A stretch of 64,000 nt of DNA, taken from the NCBI GenBank assembly GCA_016213845.1, contig JACQZN010000042.1, positions 1-64,000 of the forward strand. Direction: 5' to 3'. The position numbers were made by a program, and so were the translations under genes. Positions 8,650 through 16,540 of the stretch are shown here, piece after piece. The stretch is from Candidatus Wallbacteria bacterium (GTDB taxonomy: Bacteria > Muiribacteriota > UBA6191 > JACPRK01). Within the stretch, counting starts at the first letter, position 1. The number at the start of each line of letters is the position of its first letter. Below the pieces are notes generated by a model. That model searched no databases. It was not told the origin of the DNA and worked only from the letters and a program-made list of their open reading frames with translations.

Positions 8650-10011
8650 TCAGACGCCTCCCTGGGTCACTGCGGACGAAGTGGCCGGGCGGGGCTGCAG
8701 CGGCTCCGGCGCACCCAGCGAGGCGTTCTGCTTGATCGAGATCTCTCGCCGGGAGATCAGGTTCATCATCATGTGCAATCCGAGGCGGTGAAAGCTGGCG
8801 AGATTGGTGCGCGGCTCGAGGGCCCGTCGAACGATGGACCCGAGTGTGTAGAACCGCTTGCGAGCGCGAAAGCACCCGGCTGTAAGCTCCTCGGGCTCCA
8901 TCATCCGGGGACGGAACGTGGCGTGCCCGTACGTGTAATCGTCGGCCAGCCACCAGCGGTCCCACAGCATGCGGCCCTGGCCTCGGAGTCTTTCCAGCAG
9001 GGGCGTTCCCGGCGTCGGCGTCAGCGGATTGAAGTTGGCCAGCGCGAAGCGGTGCTTCATGGCGAACTCCACGGCCTCATCGAAGGCGTCCGCGGTGTCG
9101 TGGTCGTAGCCGAAGACGAACGTCCCGTAGATCATGATCCCGGCGTCCTGCAGGATCTGGATGGCCCGGTCGTAGCCGCCATAGCCCTGGTTCCAGTGCT
9201 TCTTCATCTGGTGCAGATTCTGCGAGTTCAGCGATTCGAACCCGCAGAGCGCGAGCGTGCAGCCGCTCTCGGCCATGAGCTTGACGAGCTTCGGGTCCTT
9301 GGCGATGTCGAGCGAAACCTGCGTGGACCACCGGATTCCGAGCGGCTTGAGCGCTCCGAAGAGCTCCCGGGCTTGAGCCGTATCGACGAAGATGTTGTCG
9401 TCGACCAGGAAGACGTGGCGTGGTGCGAGCTGCTCGAGCTCGCGCACCACGGCCTCTACCGGCCGCTGGCGCAGAGAGCTCCCGTAGAAGGCGCGAATCG
9501 AGCAGAAGTCACAGTTCCACTTGCATCCGCGGCCGTACTGCACCATGCGCACGGGCCCGTAGTTCTTGCCGGCGAAGATGCTGCGGTCGAACCGGGCGCT
9601 GGCCAGAGGGGGAAAGCCTTCTCGCCGGTAAATCCCCGCGAGCCGGCCGGCCCTGGTGTCTGCCAGCACTTGTTCCCAGATCCCTTCGGCATCTCCGCAG
9701 ACGACGGCGTCAGCGAAGCGGAGGGCTTCCTCGGGCAAGAACGTGGGATGGTATCCACCCATCACGACCGGCACACCGCGGGCGTGATAGGCCGCGGCAA
9801 TCTGGTAGGCGCGCCGCGCGGTGTACGTCTCCACCGTCAGGGCCACGAGATCGGCCGGCTCATCCAATGGAACGGGCTCGAGCCGCTCATCGATCAGCTT
9901 GGTCTCGACATCCTCGGGCGTGAGCGCCTGGAGAATTGCAAGGCAGAGCGGCTCCAGGGCGTCGGAGCTCCGCCGCGGGGCCATGTTGGGGCGGATGAAC
10001 AGGATCTTCAT
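8650..10011 (-). CDS. Cobalamin-binding-type radical SAM protein, copy D
   Basis: A 453-residue paralogue. It begins MKILFIRPNM, like copy C, then shows LIDERLEPVPLDEPADLVAL, SVET-like LTVETYTARRAYQIA and VVMGGYHPTFLPEE in the B12-like domain. The 4Fe-4S motif is GRGCKWNCDFC (C163, C167, C170), followed by HVFLVDDNIFVDTAQAREL and LCGFESLNSQNLHQMKKH. The C-terminus carries the WWLADDYTYGHATF segment also seen in A and C. The ATG overlaps the stop of the NTF2-like gene by four bases. It is the first of the four radical SAM genes to be transcribed. Confidence 0.85.
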   Translation of the reverse strand: MKILFIRPNMAPRRSSDALEPLCLAILQALTPEDVETKLIDERLEPVPLDEPADLVALTVETYTARRAYQIAAAYHARGVPVVMGGYHPTFLPEEALRFADAVVCGDAEGIWEQVLADTRAGRLAGIYRREGFPPLASARFDRSIFAGKNYGPVRMVQYGRGCKWNCDFCSIRAFYGSSLRQRPVEAVVRELEQLAPRHVFLVDDNIFVDTAQARELFGALKPLGIRWSTQVSLDIAKDPKLVKLMAESGCTLALCGFESLNSQNLHQMKKHWNQGYGGYDRAIQILQDAGIMIYGTFVFGYDHDTADAFDEAVEFAMKHRFALANFNPLTPTPGTPLLERLRGQGRMLWDRWWLADDYTYGHATFRPRMMEPEELTAGCFRARKRFYTLGSIVRRALEPRTNLASFHRLGLHMMMNLISRREISIKQNASLGAPEPLQPRPATSSAVTQGGV

Positions 10012-10664
10012 GGCGCGCCTTGCGCGGCGGCCGGGCTCTTCTTGCGCCATAGGAAGGCACCCAGAAGAAGGCCGGCGAGGGCGCCCGCGACCGCGCCGCC
10101 GATCAGGCCGGTCACGCCGGCGGTCACCAACTTGGCCTCGATGGCATTGATGACGGGGTTGTCGAGGAAGTTGGTGCCCGTGTGCAGCGCCAGCAGCTTC
10201 CACAGTCCGTTCTCCTTGAGGCAGACGGCAGTCCAGCGCCCCTTCATGTCGAAGCGGCGTCCGTCGCCCATCTCGTACAGCTCCGACGTGGTCCCATGGG
10301 TGACGGAGAAGGTGCCCGTATGGATCTGGGAGAGCTCGTCGGCTTCCGCCTTCATCGTGAGCTTGCTCAGGCGCAAGACGGGTCGATTGAACAGTCCATC
10401 GAACCAGGCTTGCATTGCAGCGGCGCTGTCGAACTTGTCCTGGGTGAGCAGGGTCGCGACGAACGGCTTGTGCAGTATCGGGGTGATGGAGTTCATGTCG
10501 CGCGCATTGACGGCGGCGAGGACGTCGTCCTTCAGTTTCCTGAGGGCGTCGTGATCGGCCGAGTCCGGGCTCGGCTGAGCGGGCGCCCGGCAAGGCAACA
10601 GGAACAGGGCGCAAAGGATCACGCAGGCGCTGATTCGCACGGGACGACCTCCCAGCTCAGTCAT
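10008..10664 (-). CDS. Exported, membrane-anchored NTF2/SnoaL-like protein
   Basis: A 218-residue protein. Residues 10-29 form a signal peptide (SACVILCALFLLPCRAPAQP). Residues about 35-165 look like an NTF2/SnoaL-type alpha+beta fold (ALRKLKDDVLAAVNARDMNS at the start, LWKLLALHTGTNFLD at the end). A Gly/Ala-rich transmembrane helix near residues 185-205 is followed by WRKKSP, so the domain should face the periplasm. It overlaps the PAP2 gene by 8 bases upstream and radical SAM copy D by 4 bases downstream. NTF2-like folds can be small-molecule cyclases, isomerases or binding proteins; none can be chosen here. A role in handling the cluster product at the membrane is inference. Confidence 0.7.
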   Translation of the reverse strand: MTELGGRPVRISACVILCALFLLPCRAPAQPSPDSADHDALRKLKDDVLAAVNARDMNSITPILHKPFVATLLTQDKFDSAAAMQAWFDGLFNRPVLRLSKLTMKAEADELSQIHTGTFSVTHGTTSELYEMGDGRRFDMKGRWTAVCLKENGLWKLLALHTGTNFLDNPVINAIEAKLVTAGVTGLIGGAVAGALAGLLLGAFLWRKKSPAAAQGAP

Positions 10665-11292
10665 GGCTCCCGGCGGATTGCCGGCCTCGGAAAAGCGAGT
10701 GCAAGGTCAGGGCGATGGCCAGCCCCGCCACCACGTCCAGGAGATGGTGGCGATGGGTGAGCACCGTCGAAGCGCATACCAGGACCAGCCAGGCGGAGTA
10801 CGCAAGCCGCATCGCCGGTGTCGCAACTTCGATGAATAGCAGGAGAATGGTCGCAGTGTAGATGACATGGAACGACGGAACGGTATTGAAGCGATTGTCG
10901 ATGCGGTAGATGCCGTCGTAGAGGCTCTGCCAGATCCCTGCGTCGCTCCGGTCGGGAAAACCGAGCTCGGCAGGCAGAAGAAGCATCACGAGGAGGCCCG
11001 CCAGGCTCCCGACCAGGAGCCGCTTCGTGAGCTGCCTGAGTTGGGCGGGCTCGAGCTGGAACACGGGGAGGCAGAAGAGCGCGAACATGGACAGATAGGG
11101 GACGATCATCGCCGGCCAGAACGGGGCCGAAAGCTCCCAGTCGCAGTAGAGGTGCCAGCGATGAGCGGAGCTGCCTGCGAAGGCGGCCGACCCCAGGTAG
11201 CAGGAGAAGAACACGGGTGTCAGCAGCAGCGCGCCGGCCGCCCCGGAGAGGATACGGCTGCCGGTGGGCCAGGACAGCGGCCGACCTCTCAC
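10657..11292 (-). CDS. PAP2-superfamily membrane phosphatase/transferase
   Basis: A 211-residue polytopic membrane protein with about six hydrophobic helices. The PAP2 signature is present in its later two parts: PSFHVIYTATI (motif 2 Ser-x-His) and STVLTHRHHLLDVVAG (motif 3, His and Asp catalytic residues). PAP2 enzymes hydrolyse or exchange phosphate on lipids, such as phosphatidic acid, isoprenyl pyrophosphate or inositol phosphorylceramide. The first motif (KxxxxxxRP) is not obvious, as in AUR1-like members. It overlaps the desaturase by four bases. In this cluster it plausibly removes a phosphate or transfers a headgroup on a lipid intermediate. Confidence 0.75.
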   Translation of the reverse strand: MRGRPLSWPTGSRILSGAAGALLLTPVFFSCYLGSAAFAGSSAHRWHLYCDWELSAPFWPAMIVPYLSMFALFCLPVFQLEPAQLRQLTKRLLVGSLAGLLVMLLLPAELGFPDRSDAGIWQSLYDGIYRIDNRFNTVPSFHVIYTATILLLFIEVATPAMRLAYSAWLVLVCASTVLTHRHHLLDVVAGLAIALTLHSLFRGRQSAGSHD

Positions 11293-12245
11293 CGCGCCTC
11301 CTCGTGAACGAATGGCAGCGGCTGAGGCCCAGGGCCGGCCGGGGCAGGCCGCGCTCCGCCCCAGAGGGACCAGTAGATGCTCCAGAAGGTGGGGCGCACC
11401 GACTCCTCATCGAGAAGACTCGGAAGATGAATCCACGGTATGTCGGGCTGGCGATGGTGGACCAGGTGCAGGTTGTAATTGAGAAAGAGGACCTGAGTGA
11501 TCGGCCAGAATCGCAGGTTCCAGGCGCCCTCGCGCACGTCGCGCGGGCTCCAGGCGTGATCGGTGTACTGGAGCGAGCTCCAGTTCAATCCGAATGCCCA
11601 GTAACAGGCCAGCCAGCCGGTCAGCCGCAGATCGAGCAGGTTCCAGAGCGCGATCTGGAAGGCGAGGGTGAAAGCCGTCTCGGTCCAGATGCGGGTCAGA
11701 GGCTCCGCGGCGATGTCCCTGACGTACTCCTGAAATCCCCACCAGCGCGCCGGGCCATTCTGGAACCAGCGGCTCCGGAAGACGGCGGGGCAGAGGAAGT
11801 AGACGCCCGCGGCCACCGGGATGATGCTCCAGTAGGCTCCGGTGAGCAGACAGTAGATCCAGTAGGTCTTGAGCCACCGCGACTGGTGCGGCAAGTAGTA
11901 ATCGTAGAGCTCGAGGTCGGTCCGATTGCGTCGATGGTGTCCGAAGTGGCTCACCCTCTGGATGGTGAATGCCGTCGGAAAGAACGCAGCGAACAGCACT
12001 CCCGCCGCATGATTGACGCGCCGGTCCGGGTGAAACTGGCCGTGGACGCACTCGTGCAGGAGCGAGAAAATCGTGTTGTTGAAGAAGGAGAAGACCAGGG
12101 CCGCCAGGGCAATCGCGAGCCAGTGACTCGCGTGACTTGCGAACCAGAGGCAAGCGCACGCCACGCTCGAAGCGCCCAGCGCGATGGCGATGTTGAGGGC
12201 TGCCGGGATCGCGGCGCCTCCGGCGGACTCAGGACTCTCCGCCAT
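11289..12245 (-). CDS. Membrane fatty acid desaturase/hydroxylase (diiron, three His boxes)
   Basis: A 318-residue membrane protein of the fatty acid desaturase superfamily. The three histidine boxes are visible: HECVHG, HFGHHRR and HLVHHRQ, which together bind the non-heme diiron centre that abstracts hydrogen from acyl or carotenoid chains using O2. Hydrophobic hairpins flank the boxes (residues about 15-60 and 110-200). Length matches bacterial acyl-lipid desaturases and hydroxylases. It overlaps the hexapeptide-repeat gene by 17 bases and the PAP2 gene by four. It could desaturate or hydroxylate the acyl chain built or remodelled by this cluster; regiochemistry is not predictable from sequence. 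Confidence 0.85.
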   Translation of the reverse strand: MAESPESAGGAAIPAALNIAIALGASSVACACLWFASHASHWLAIALAALVFSFFNNTIFSLLHECVHGQFHPDRRVNHAAGVLFAAFFPTAFTIQRVSHFGHHRRNRTDLELYDYYLPHQSRWLKTYWIYCLLTGAYWSIIPVAAGVYFLCPAVFRSRWFQNGPARWWGFQEYVRDIAAEPLTRIWTETAFTLAFQIALWNLLDLRLTGWLACYWAFGLNWSSLQYTDHAWSPRDVREGAWNLRFWPITQVLFLNYNLHLVHHRQPDIPWIHLPSLLDEESVRPTFWSIYWSLWGGARPAPAGPGPQPLPFVHEEAR

Positions 12246-12903
12246 CGGCGCCTTCCACCTTGCGACTGTACGGACTCGCGTCCCATCGGCCGAACGGTTT
12301 GATCATCCGGCCTGCCGGCAGTAGCTGATAGGGCGGCAATTCGGCGCCGGGACCGAGAACGGAGAAGGCTCCGAGCATTGCGCCTCGCCCCACCTTCGGA
12401 GGGGCGATATCGACGGTGAAGGAGCCGTCGGGATGGAGCCGCGCCGCATGGCCCGCCAGGCACGCACCCATGCCCATGACCGCGCCGGCTTCCACGATCA
12501 CGAGAGACCGATCCACGATCATCGAACCCGGGGCCCAGTAGGCCATCGAGCTGATCCGTCCGCCCCACAGGAAGATCCAGAACGCGTAGAGTCCCGGGAC
12601 GAGGCGCAGGACCTCCTCGAGCCAGGGCAGACGGTTGAAGACGATCTGCCACTGACAAAGGAACCACCACAGCCGGTAGCTGCGGGTCTGCTGGGTCAGG
12701 TCGCGGCCATAGGGGGCGCCGAAGATCAGGATCGCCAGCCTGCAAGTCAGCGGAGGCAGCAGATAGATCCACGCCAGCGCCACGGCGAGAGCCGTCCCCG
12801 GCGAGCCCGCTTGCGAGGCTACCAGGACTCCCGCGGCCAGCTGAGCCAGCGGCAAGTAGTTCAGCGCCAGCGAGTAGGTCGTGACGCCCAGGGGCCGTGT
12901 CAC
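12229..12903 (-). CDS. Membrane protein with left-handed beta-helix (hexapeptide repeat) domain
   Basis: A 224-residue protein. The N-terminal half (residues about 10-115) is strongly hydrophobic with several predicted membrane segments. Residues about 125-210 show imperfect hexapeptide repeats of the LbH fold (MIVDRSLVIVEAGAVMGMGA, VGRGAMLGAFSVLGPGAELP). LbH domains are typical of acyl- and acetyltransferases, but this arrangement also resembles the membrane-plus-LbH segment found in some large adenylation/acyltransferase proteins. A role in acyl transfer is likely but not proven. It lies 7 bases after the diiron oxygenase stop and overlaps the desaturase start by 17 bases. Confidence 0.65.
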   Translation of the reverse strand: MTRPLGVTTYSLALNYLPLAQLAAGVLVASQAGSPGTALAVALAWIYLLPPLTCRLAILIFGAPYGRDLTQQTRSYRLWWFLCQWQIVFNRLPWLEEVLRLVPGLYAFWIFLWGGRISSMAYWAPGSMIVDRSLVIVEAGAVMGMGACLAGHAARLHPDGSFTVDIAPPKVGRGAMLGAFSVLGPGAELPPYQLLPAGRMIKPFGRWDASPYSRKVEGADGGES

Positions 12904-12910
12904 TGTGTCC

Positions 12911-13891
12911 TCAAGGTCTGTCGTACCCCACCATCGCTTTGCCCAGGTCGTGAAACTCTTCCATCCGATCGAAGAGCTCGAAGGTGTGCGGCATGGCCTT
13001 CCGATTGAACAGGCTCGTCTGGAAAGCTCTGTCCCGTCCGAGCGCGAGCACGGCGTCGATCATCTCGCTCTGTCGGCCAGCCAGCTCCGGCATCTGCCGT
13101 ACCAGCTCGCGAATGACCTTGACGCCGGACCCATGGCGGGTCGGTTGCGTGATCGGCCCCAGCATCCACTTGAACAATGCCGCGTCGAGACGGCGTCTGG
13201 TTCGGGATGCCTGGATGAGGCAGAGATCGATGAGATGGTCGTCGATGTGCAAGTGCCGCGTCTCGTCCTTGAGATGCTCCCGGTGGACCTGCGAGAAGGC
13301 CGGTTCCAGTGGCCCCAGGGTCTCGGTGTCGGGGTGCAGGGTGAGGTTGCGGGCCATGGTCGTCGAGCACTCTTCCATGGCCATCACGTACCAGAGCGAG
13401 AAAGCCGGAGGCCCCGCCAGTATCCGCAGTGTCCGGAACAGCGCGCGGATGGGCCATGGAACTCCGGAGAAGTAGCGGTCGCTCTCGGCATAGAGCTCGG
13501 GAAAGCACGCGCGATTGAGCGCCGCGAATCCTCGATAGTGGCGCCGTTCTTCCTCGATCATCGTCTCGATGCAACGGACCAGCGCCGGGTCGCTCGCAAC
13601 CGCTCGATGAAAACGGAGCGGCTCGAACACGGCCTCGACCAAGTCGGACTCGAGCACCATGATGTACTCGTTGATGCGCACGCCGAATAGCTGGTTGTAG
13701 CGTAGTCGCGCCGCCCGAGAGAGCTCGCGATACACGGGCGTGTAGTAGAGCTGAGTCTGGTCTTCCGGCACGAAGGGGCGCGAAAGATCGATGGGCGGGA
13801 TTGGCCCTGCGCTCGTCTGGCGGGCCGGGTCGGACGCCAAACGTTCGATGTCGGCTGGATCCAGTCGTTTCATCGGATGAACCGAGGCCAA
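12911..13891 (-). CDS. AurF-type diiron N-oxygenase family protein
   Basis: A 326-residue soluble, helical protein matching the p-aminobenzoate N-oxygenase AurF/CmlI family. All seven expected metal ligands can be placed with the right spacing: E81, the pair E115-x-x-H118 in EEERRHYRG, E174, H206, and the pair E210-x-x-H213 in DETRHLH. Known members use O2 and a peroxo-diiron centre to oxidise amines to hydroxylamine, nitroso or nitro groups; some relatives oxidise other substrates. A second ATG at 13873 is possible. It is the second gene of the leftward operon. Presence beside a desaturase implies two separate O2-dependent oxidations in the pathway. Confidence 0.8.
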   Translation of the reverse strand: MASVHPMKRLDPADIERLASDPARQTSAGPIPPIDLSRPFVPEDQTQLYYTPVYRELSRAARLRYNQLFGVRINEYIMVLESDLVEAVFEPLRFHRAVASDPALVRCIETMIEEERRHYRGFAALNRACFPELYAESDRYFSGVPWPIRALFRTLRILAGPPAFSLWYVMAMEECSTTMARNLTLHPDTETLGPLEPAFSQVHREHLKDETRHLHIDDHLIDLCLIQASRTRRRLDAALFKWMLGPITQPTRHGSGVKVIRELVRQMPELAGRQSEMIDAVLALGRDRAFQTSLFNRKAMPHTFELFDRMEEFHDLGKAMVGYDRP

Positions 13892-13946
13892 ACCTCGCGC
13901 CCGTGAAGAGGTATGGCAGGCTCTGGTCGGACGGCGCTCGGCAAGT

Positions 13947-14621
13947 CTAGCACGATGAATCTTCGGGCGCGTACGACCTCAGGCCCGATTCACCCCTGAG
14001 GACATAGGACTGCGCCACATAGGCAAGCCCGGGTGCGGCCAGCACGAGCCCCGTCGATACGGCAAGGAGAGGCCAGAAGTGATCGCTGTGCCCCAGGAGC
14101 AGAAGGTCGCTCTCTGCGACTCGCAGCGCTATTCCGTAGGCGAACCCGAAGGTCCCGAAGAAGACTGGCGCATAGTCGCCAGCGATGGCCTCCGGCCCGC
14201 GCCCCTCCGCAAACGGACGATTGTAGACCTGCAAGAAACCGACGCGAATTGCGTGGATGTCGTACAGCCAGTTCCAGAATCCGATGACCGTGCCCAGAAC
14301 GAAGCCCGCTCGCATGGCCTCCGCCAATCCAGCAGGTGCGGCCAGCGGCGGGAGGCACAGGAGCGCGAACAGGCTGGCCGCCGAGCCGAACAGGAACCCG
14401 TGATGAGGCCGGATCCGTACGATGCGAAACCGGGTGCGCATCGCCCAGATGCGAAGCCAGTTCATGCCCAGGGCCGGCACGACGTAGGAAAAGGTGATGG
14501 GAACGGACAGCGCAAACAGAGTCATTGGATGATTTCCGTTGTAACGGCGGAGAAAAAGCCAGTAAGCAAGCGGAAACATCACCGCCGGCGCAAGGTACTG
14601 GTAGATTTGGAAGAACCGCAT
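13947..14621 (-). CDS. Multi-pass membrane protein, first gene of the leftward operon
   Basis: I do not recognise a family. The 224-residue protein has about six hydrophobic segments (for example YLAPAVMFPLAYWLFL, LFALSVPITFSYVVPALGM, FLFGSAASLFALLCLPPLAA). It carries charged connecting loops with WAMRTRFRIVRIRPHHG and a DIHAIRVGFLQVYNRPF segment rich in possible catalytic or ligand residues. It could be an integral membrane enzyme, a carrier or a lipid-binding partner of the pathway. It leads the ten-gene operon, 55 bases upstream of the AurF-like gene. Its start codon lies 9 bases from the shared -10 element, so the transcript is probably leaderless. Confidence 0.7.
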   Translation of the reverse strand: MRFFQIYQYLAPAVMFPLAYWLFLRRYNGNHPMTLFALSVPITFSYVVPALGMNWLRIWAMRTRFRIVRIRPHHGFLFGSAASLFALLCLPPLAAPAGLAEAMRAGFVLGTVIGFWNWLYDIHAIRVGFLQVYNRPFAEGRGPEAIAGDYAPVFFGTFGFAYGIALRVAESDLLLLGHSDHFWPLLAVSTGLVLAAPGLAYVAQSYVLRGESGLRSYAPEDSSC

Positions 14622-14636
14622 GGTTGGGCTATCATA
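14607..14636. promoter_or_regulatory. Shared bidirectional promoter core between the two divergent cluster operons
   Basis: On the plus strand TTGGAA (14607-14612), a 17-base spacer and TATCAT (14630-14635) form a good sigma70 promoter whose -10 ends 9 bases before the ATG at 14645. On the minus strand the same bases read TATGAT (14636-14631), again ending 9 bases before the ATG at 14621, though its -35 is weak. The start codons are only 23 bases apart, so one symmetric -10 element probably serves both operons and both messages should be leaderless or nearly so. Confidence 0.6.
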
Positions 14637-14644
14637 CGTCAGCG

Positions 14645-15406
14645 ATGGCCTTGCTAGGACGCGTCGAGTCCACGCCGCTCTTGGAGCCCGCCGTGCGCGA
14701 TCGCATGTTCGAGCTCCTGGCCGCTCACTTCCTTCGAGTCAGCCGGGAGAGCTTCGAGCGCGACCTGGCAGAGAAGCCGTGGACGATTCTGATCGAGCAC
14801 GCCGAGTCCCGTGAGCTCGCCGGGTTCTCGACGCTCCTTGCGATGGAAGGAACGGCCCTGGGCGGCCCCTTCCGGGCAATCTACTCCGGAGACACGATCA
14901 TCGATCGACGTCACTGGGGAGATACCGAGCTCGCCCGAGTCTGGCTGCGCTTCCTCATCGATTTCGCCGCGCGCGCCCCGGACGTACCCGCCTACTGGTT
15001 TCTGGCCAGCATGGGCCACCGAACCTACCGTGTGCTGCCCCTCTTCTTCCGCGACTACCACCCTCGAAGCGATTCCGAGTTCCCCCTGCTCGAGAAGAGC
15101 GTCCTCGATACCCTGGCGTCCGTCAGGTTCGGCAAGAGCTACGATGCCGCCCGCGGAATCATCCGCTTCGAGCCCGCGCGCGAGTGCCTCCGGCCCGAGA
15201 TCGCCGAGCTCACCGAGGCGCAGCGCGCCAACCCTGCTGCTCAGTTCTTCGCAGCTCGCAATCCCGGCCACGGCCGAGGCGACGAGCTGGCCTGCCTGGC
15301 GCGCATCTCTCCGGGCAATCTCACGCCGGTGGCGCGCAAGCTCTTGCAGCGATCCGGCAACGACCGCCGGGTCCCTGCCAGCGCCACGGCGCTCCAGCAG
15401 TCGTGA
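14645..15406 (+). CDS. GNAT-like protein, first gene of the rightward operon
   Basis: A 253-residue protein with weak resemblance to the GNAT acyltransferase fold: an N-terminal helix pair, the strands ILIEHAESRELAGFSTLLAM and RAIYSGDTIID, and a DTELARVWLRFLIDFA helix. No clean acetyl-CoA P-loop (Q/RxxGxG/A) is visible, so the assignment is tentative. It starts at 14645 because the shared -10 element ends 9 bases upstream; the frame extends further 5' into the divergent gene. Three bases separate its stop from the next start. It might tailor or load an acyl group in the cluster's pathway. Confidence 0.6.
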   Translation: MALLGRVESTPLLEPAVRDRMFELLAAHFLRVSRESFERDLAEKPWTILIEHAESRELAGFSTLLAMEGTALGGPFRAIYSGDTIIDRRHWGDTELARVWLRFLIDFAARAPDVPAYWFLASMGHRTYRVLPLFFRDYHPRSDSEFPLLEKSVLDTLASVRFGKSYDAARGIIRFEPARECLRPEIAELTEAQRANPAAQFFAARNPGHGRGDELACLARISPGNLTPVARKLLQRSGNDRRVPASATALQQS

Positions 15407-15409
15407 GCT

Positions 15410-16531
15410 GTGCCGCACCTCTCGCAGGCAATCACCGTCCGACTGGCGGACTCTGACGACGACGATGCCCTCCGGCAGCTCTTGCAGACCTCGACGATGC
15501 CGGGAGAATTCTCTCTGGCTCAGCGTCGGGAGCCCTCGTTCTTCGCGGCATCGCCAGTGCTCGGGCACCGTCACCAGGTCTTCGTGGCGCAGGCTCGCGA
15601 AACCGTCATCGGGATGGCGGAAAGGTCCGAACGGCGGCTGTACCTGAACGGAATGCCTGCCACGGCGGGCTACCTGAGCGGCGTTCGCATCCTCCCGGAA
15701 CACCGCGGCGGCACCGCGCTCTTCAAGGGATTCCAGTTCCTGCGCAGCTTGCACGATCAGGGCGACGCATCGATCTATCTCACGACGATTGCGCAGGAGA
15801 ACGAAGCGTCGCGAGCCGTTCTCACCAGCGGCAGGGCCGGCCTTCCCACCTACCATCGCCTAGGCCCCTACGTGACCACCGCCATCCCGGTCCGTCGGAG
15901 CGTCCGGCCGGCGCCCCTTGCGGACGGGTCCGTCCGGTCGGCCGCAGCTCGGGATGTTCCTGCGCTGGTGGCCTTCCTCGAGGCGGTCGGTTCGCGGCGG
16001 CAGTTCTTCCCGGCCGTGACCGCTGAGGATTTTCTCGGCAGCGGCCGGAGACTGGCTGCGCTGGACCTGGCGGATGTCCTGATTGCGGAGCGGGGAGGCC
16101 GCATCGTCGGCACGCTGGCGCGATGGGATCAGCGTGCCTACAAGCAATGGGTTCTCGTGCGATACGGTTGGCGCCCGCGGCTTCTGCGGCCCTTCTTCAA
16201 TCTGGCGGCGAGCGTGTTCGGCTGGCCTCGACTTCCGGAACCGGGCGCTACTCTCTCCGTGGTCTTCGGCGCTCTGGCGGCCGTCCGGGACGACGACATG
16301 GCCGTGTGGCGGGCGCTGCTCACCGGGCTGGTGGCTCGCGAGTGGAATCGAGGAACCGCGTTCGTCGCCATCGGGCTGACCCAGGATGACCCGATGCTGG
16401 AACAGGCGAGCGCGTTGTGGGGATTGAGACTGTCCGCAGACCTCTATCTGGTCACCTTCGACGCCCGGGGAGAGGAGGTGCGTCATCAGCTGGACGGCAG
16501 ACCTTACTACGTCGAACTCGGCAGTCTATGA
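15410..16531 (+). CDS. GNAT-family acetyltransferase-like protein, two tandem domains
   Basis: A 373-residue protein with a GTG start. The N-terminal half (residues about 8-160) has a recognisable GNAT core: ITVRLADSDDDDALRQLL, GYLSGVRILPEHRGG as the acyl-CoA-binding strand and loop, and SIYLTTIAQENEASRAVL as the helix after it. The C-terminal half repeats the pattern more weakly (SAAARDVPALVAFLEAVG, ADVLIAERGGRIVGTLARWD). Tandem GNAT proteins often keep one active and one structural domain. It is the middle gene of the three-gene operon, 9 bases before the GH3-like ligase. An aminoacyl or acyl transfer to an amine would fit the presence of GH3 and AurF-like enzymes. Confidence 0.7.
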   Translation: MPHLSQAITVRLADSDDDDALRQLLQTSTMPGEFSLAQRREPSFFAASPVLGHRHQVFVAQARETVIGMAERSERRLYLNGMPATAGYLSGVRILPEHRGGTALFKGFQFLRSLHDQGDASIYLTTIAQENEASRAVLTSGRAGLPTYHRLGPYVTTAIPVRRSVRPAPLADGSVRSAAARDVPALVAFLEAVGSRRQFFPAVTAEDFLGSGRRLAALDLADVLIAERGGRIVGTLARWDQRAYKQWVLVRYGWRPRLLRPFFNLAASVFGWPRLPEPGATLSVVFGALAAVRDDDMAVWRALLTGLVAREWNRGTAFVAIGLTQDDPMLEQASALWGLRLSADLYLVTFDARGEEVRHQLDGRPYYVELGSL

Positions 16532-16540
16532 AAGCCCGGG

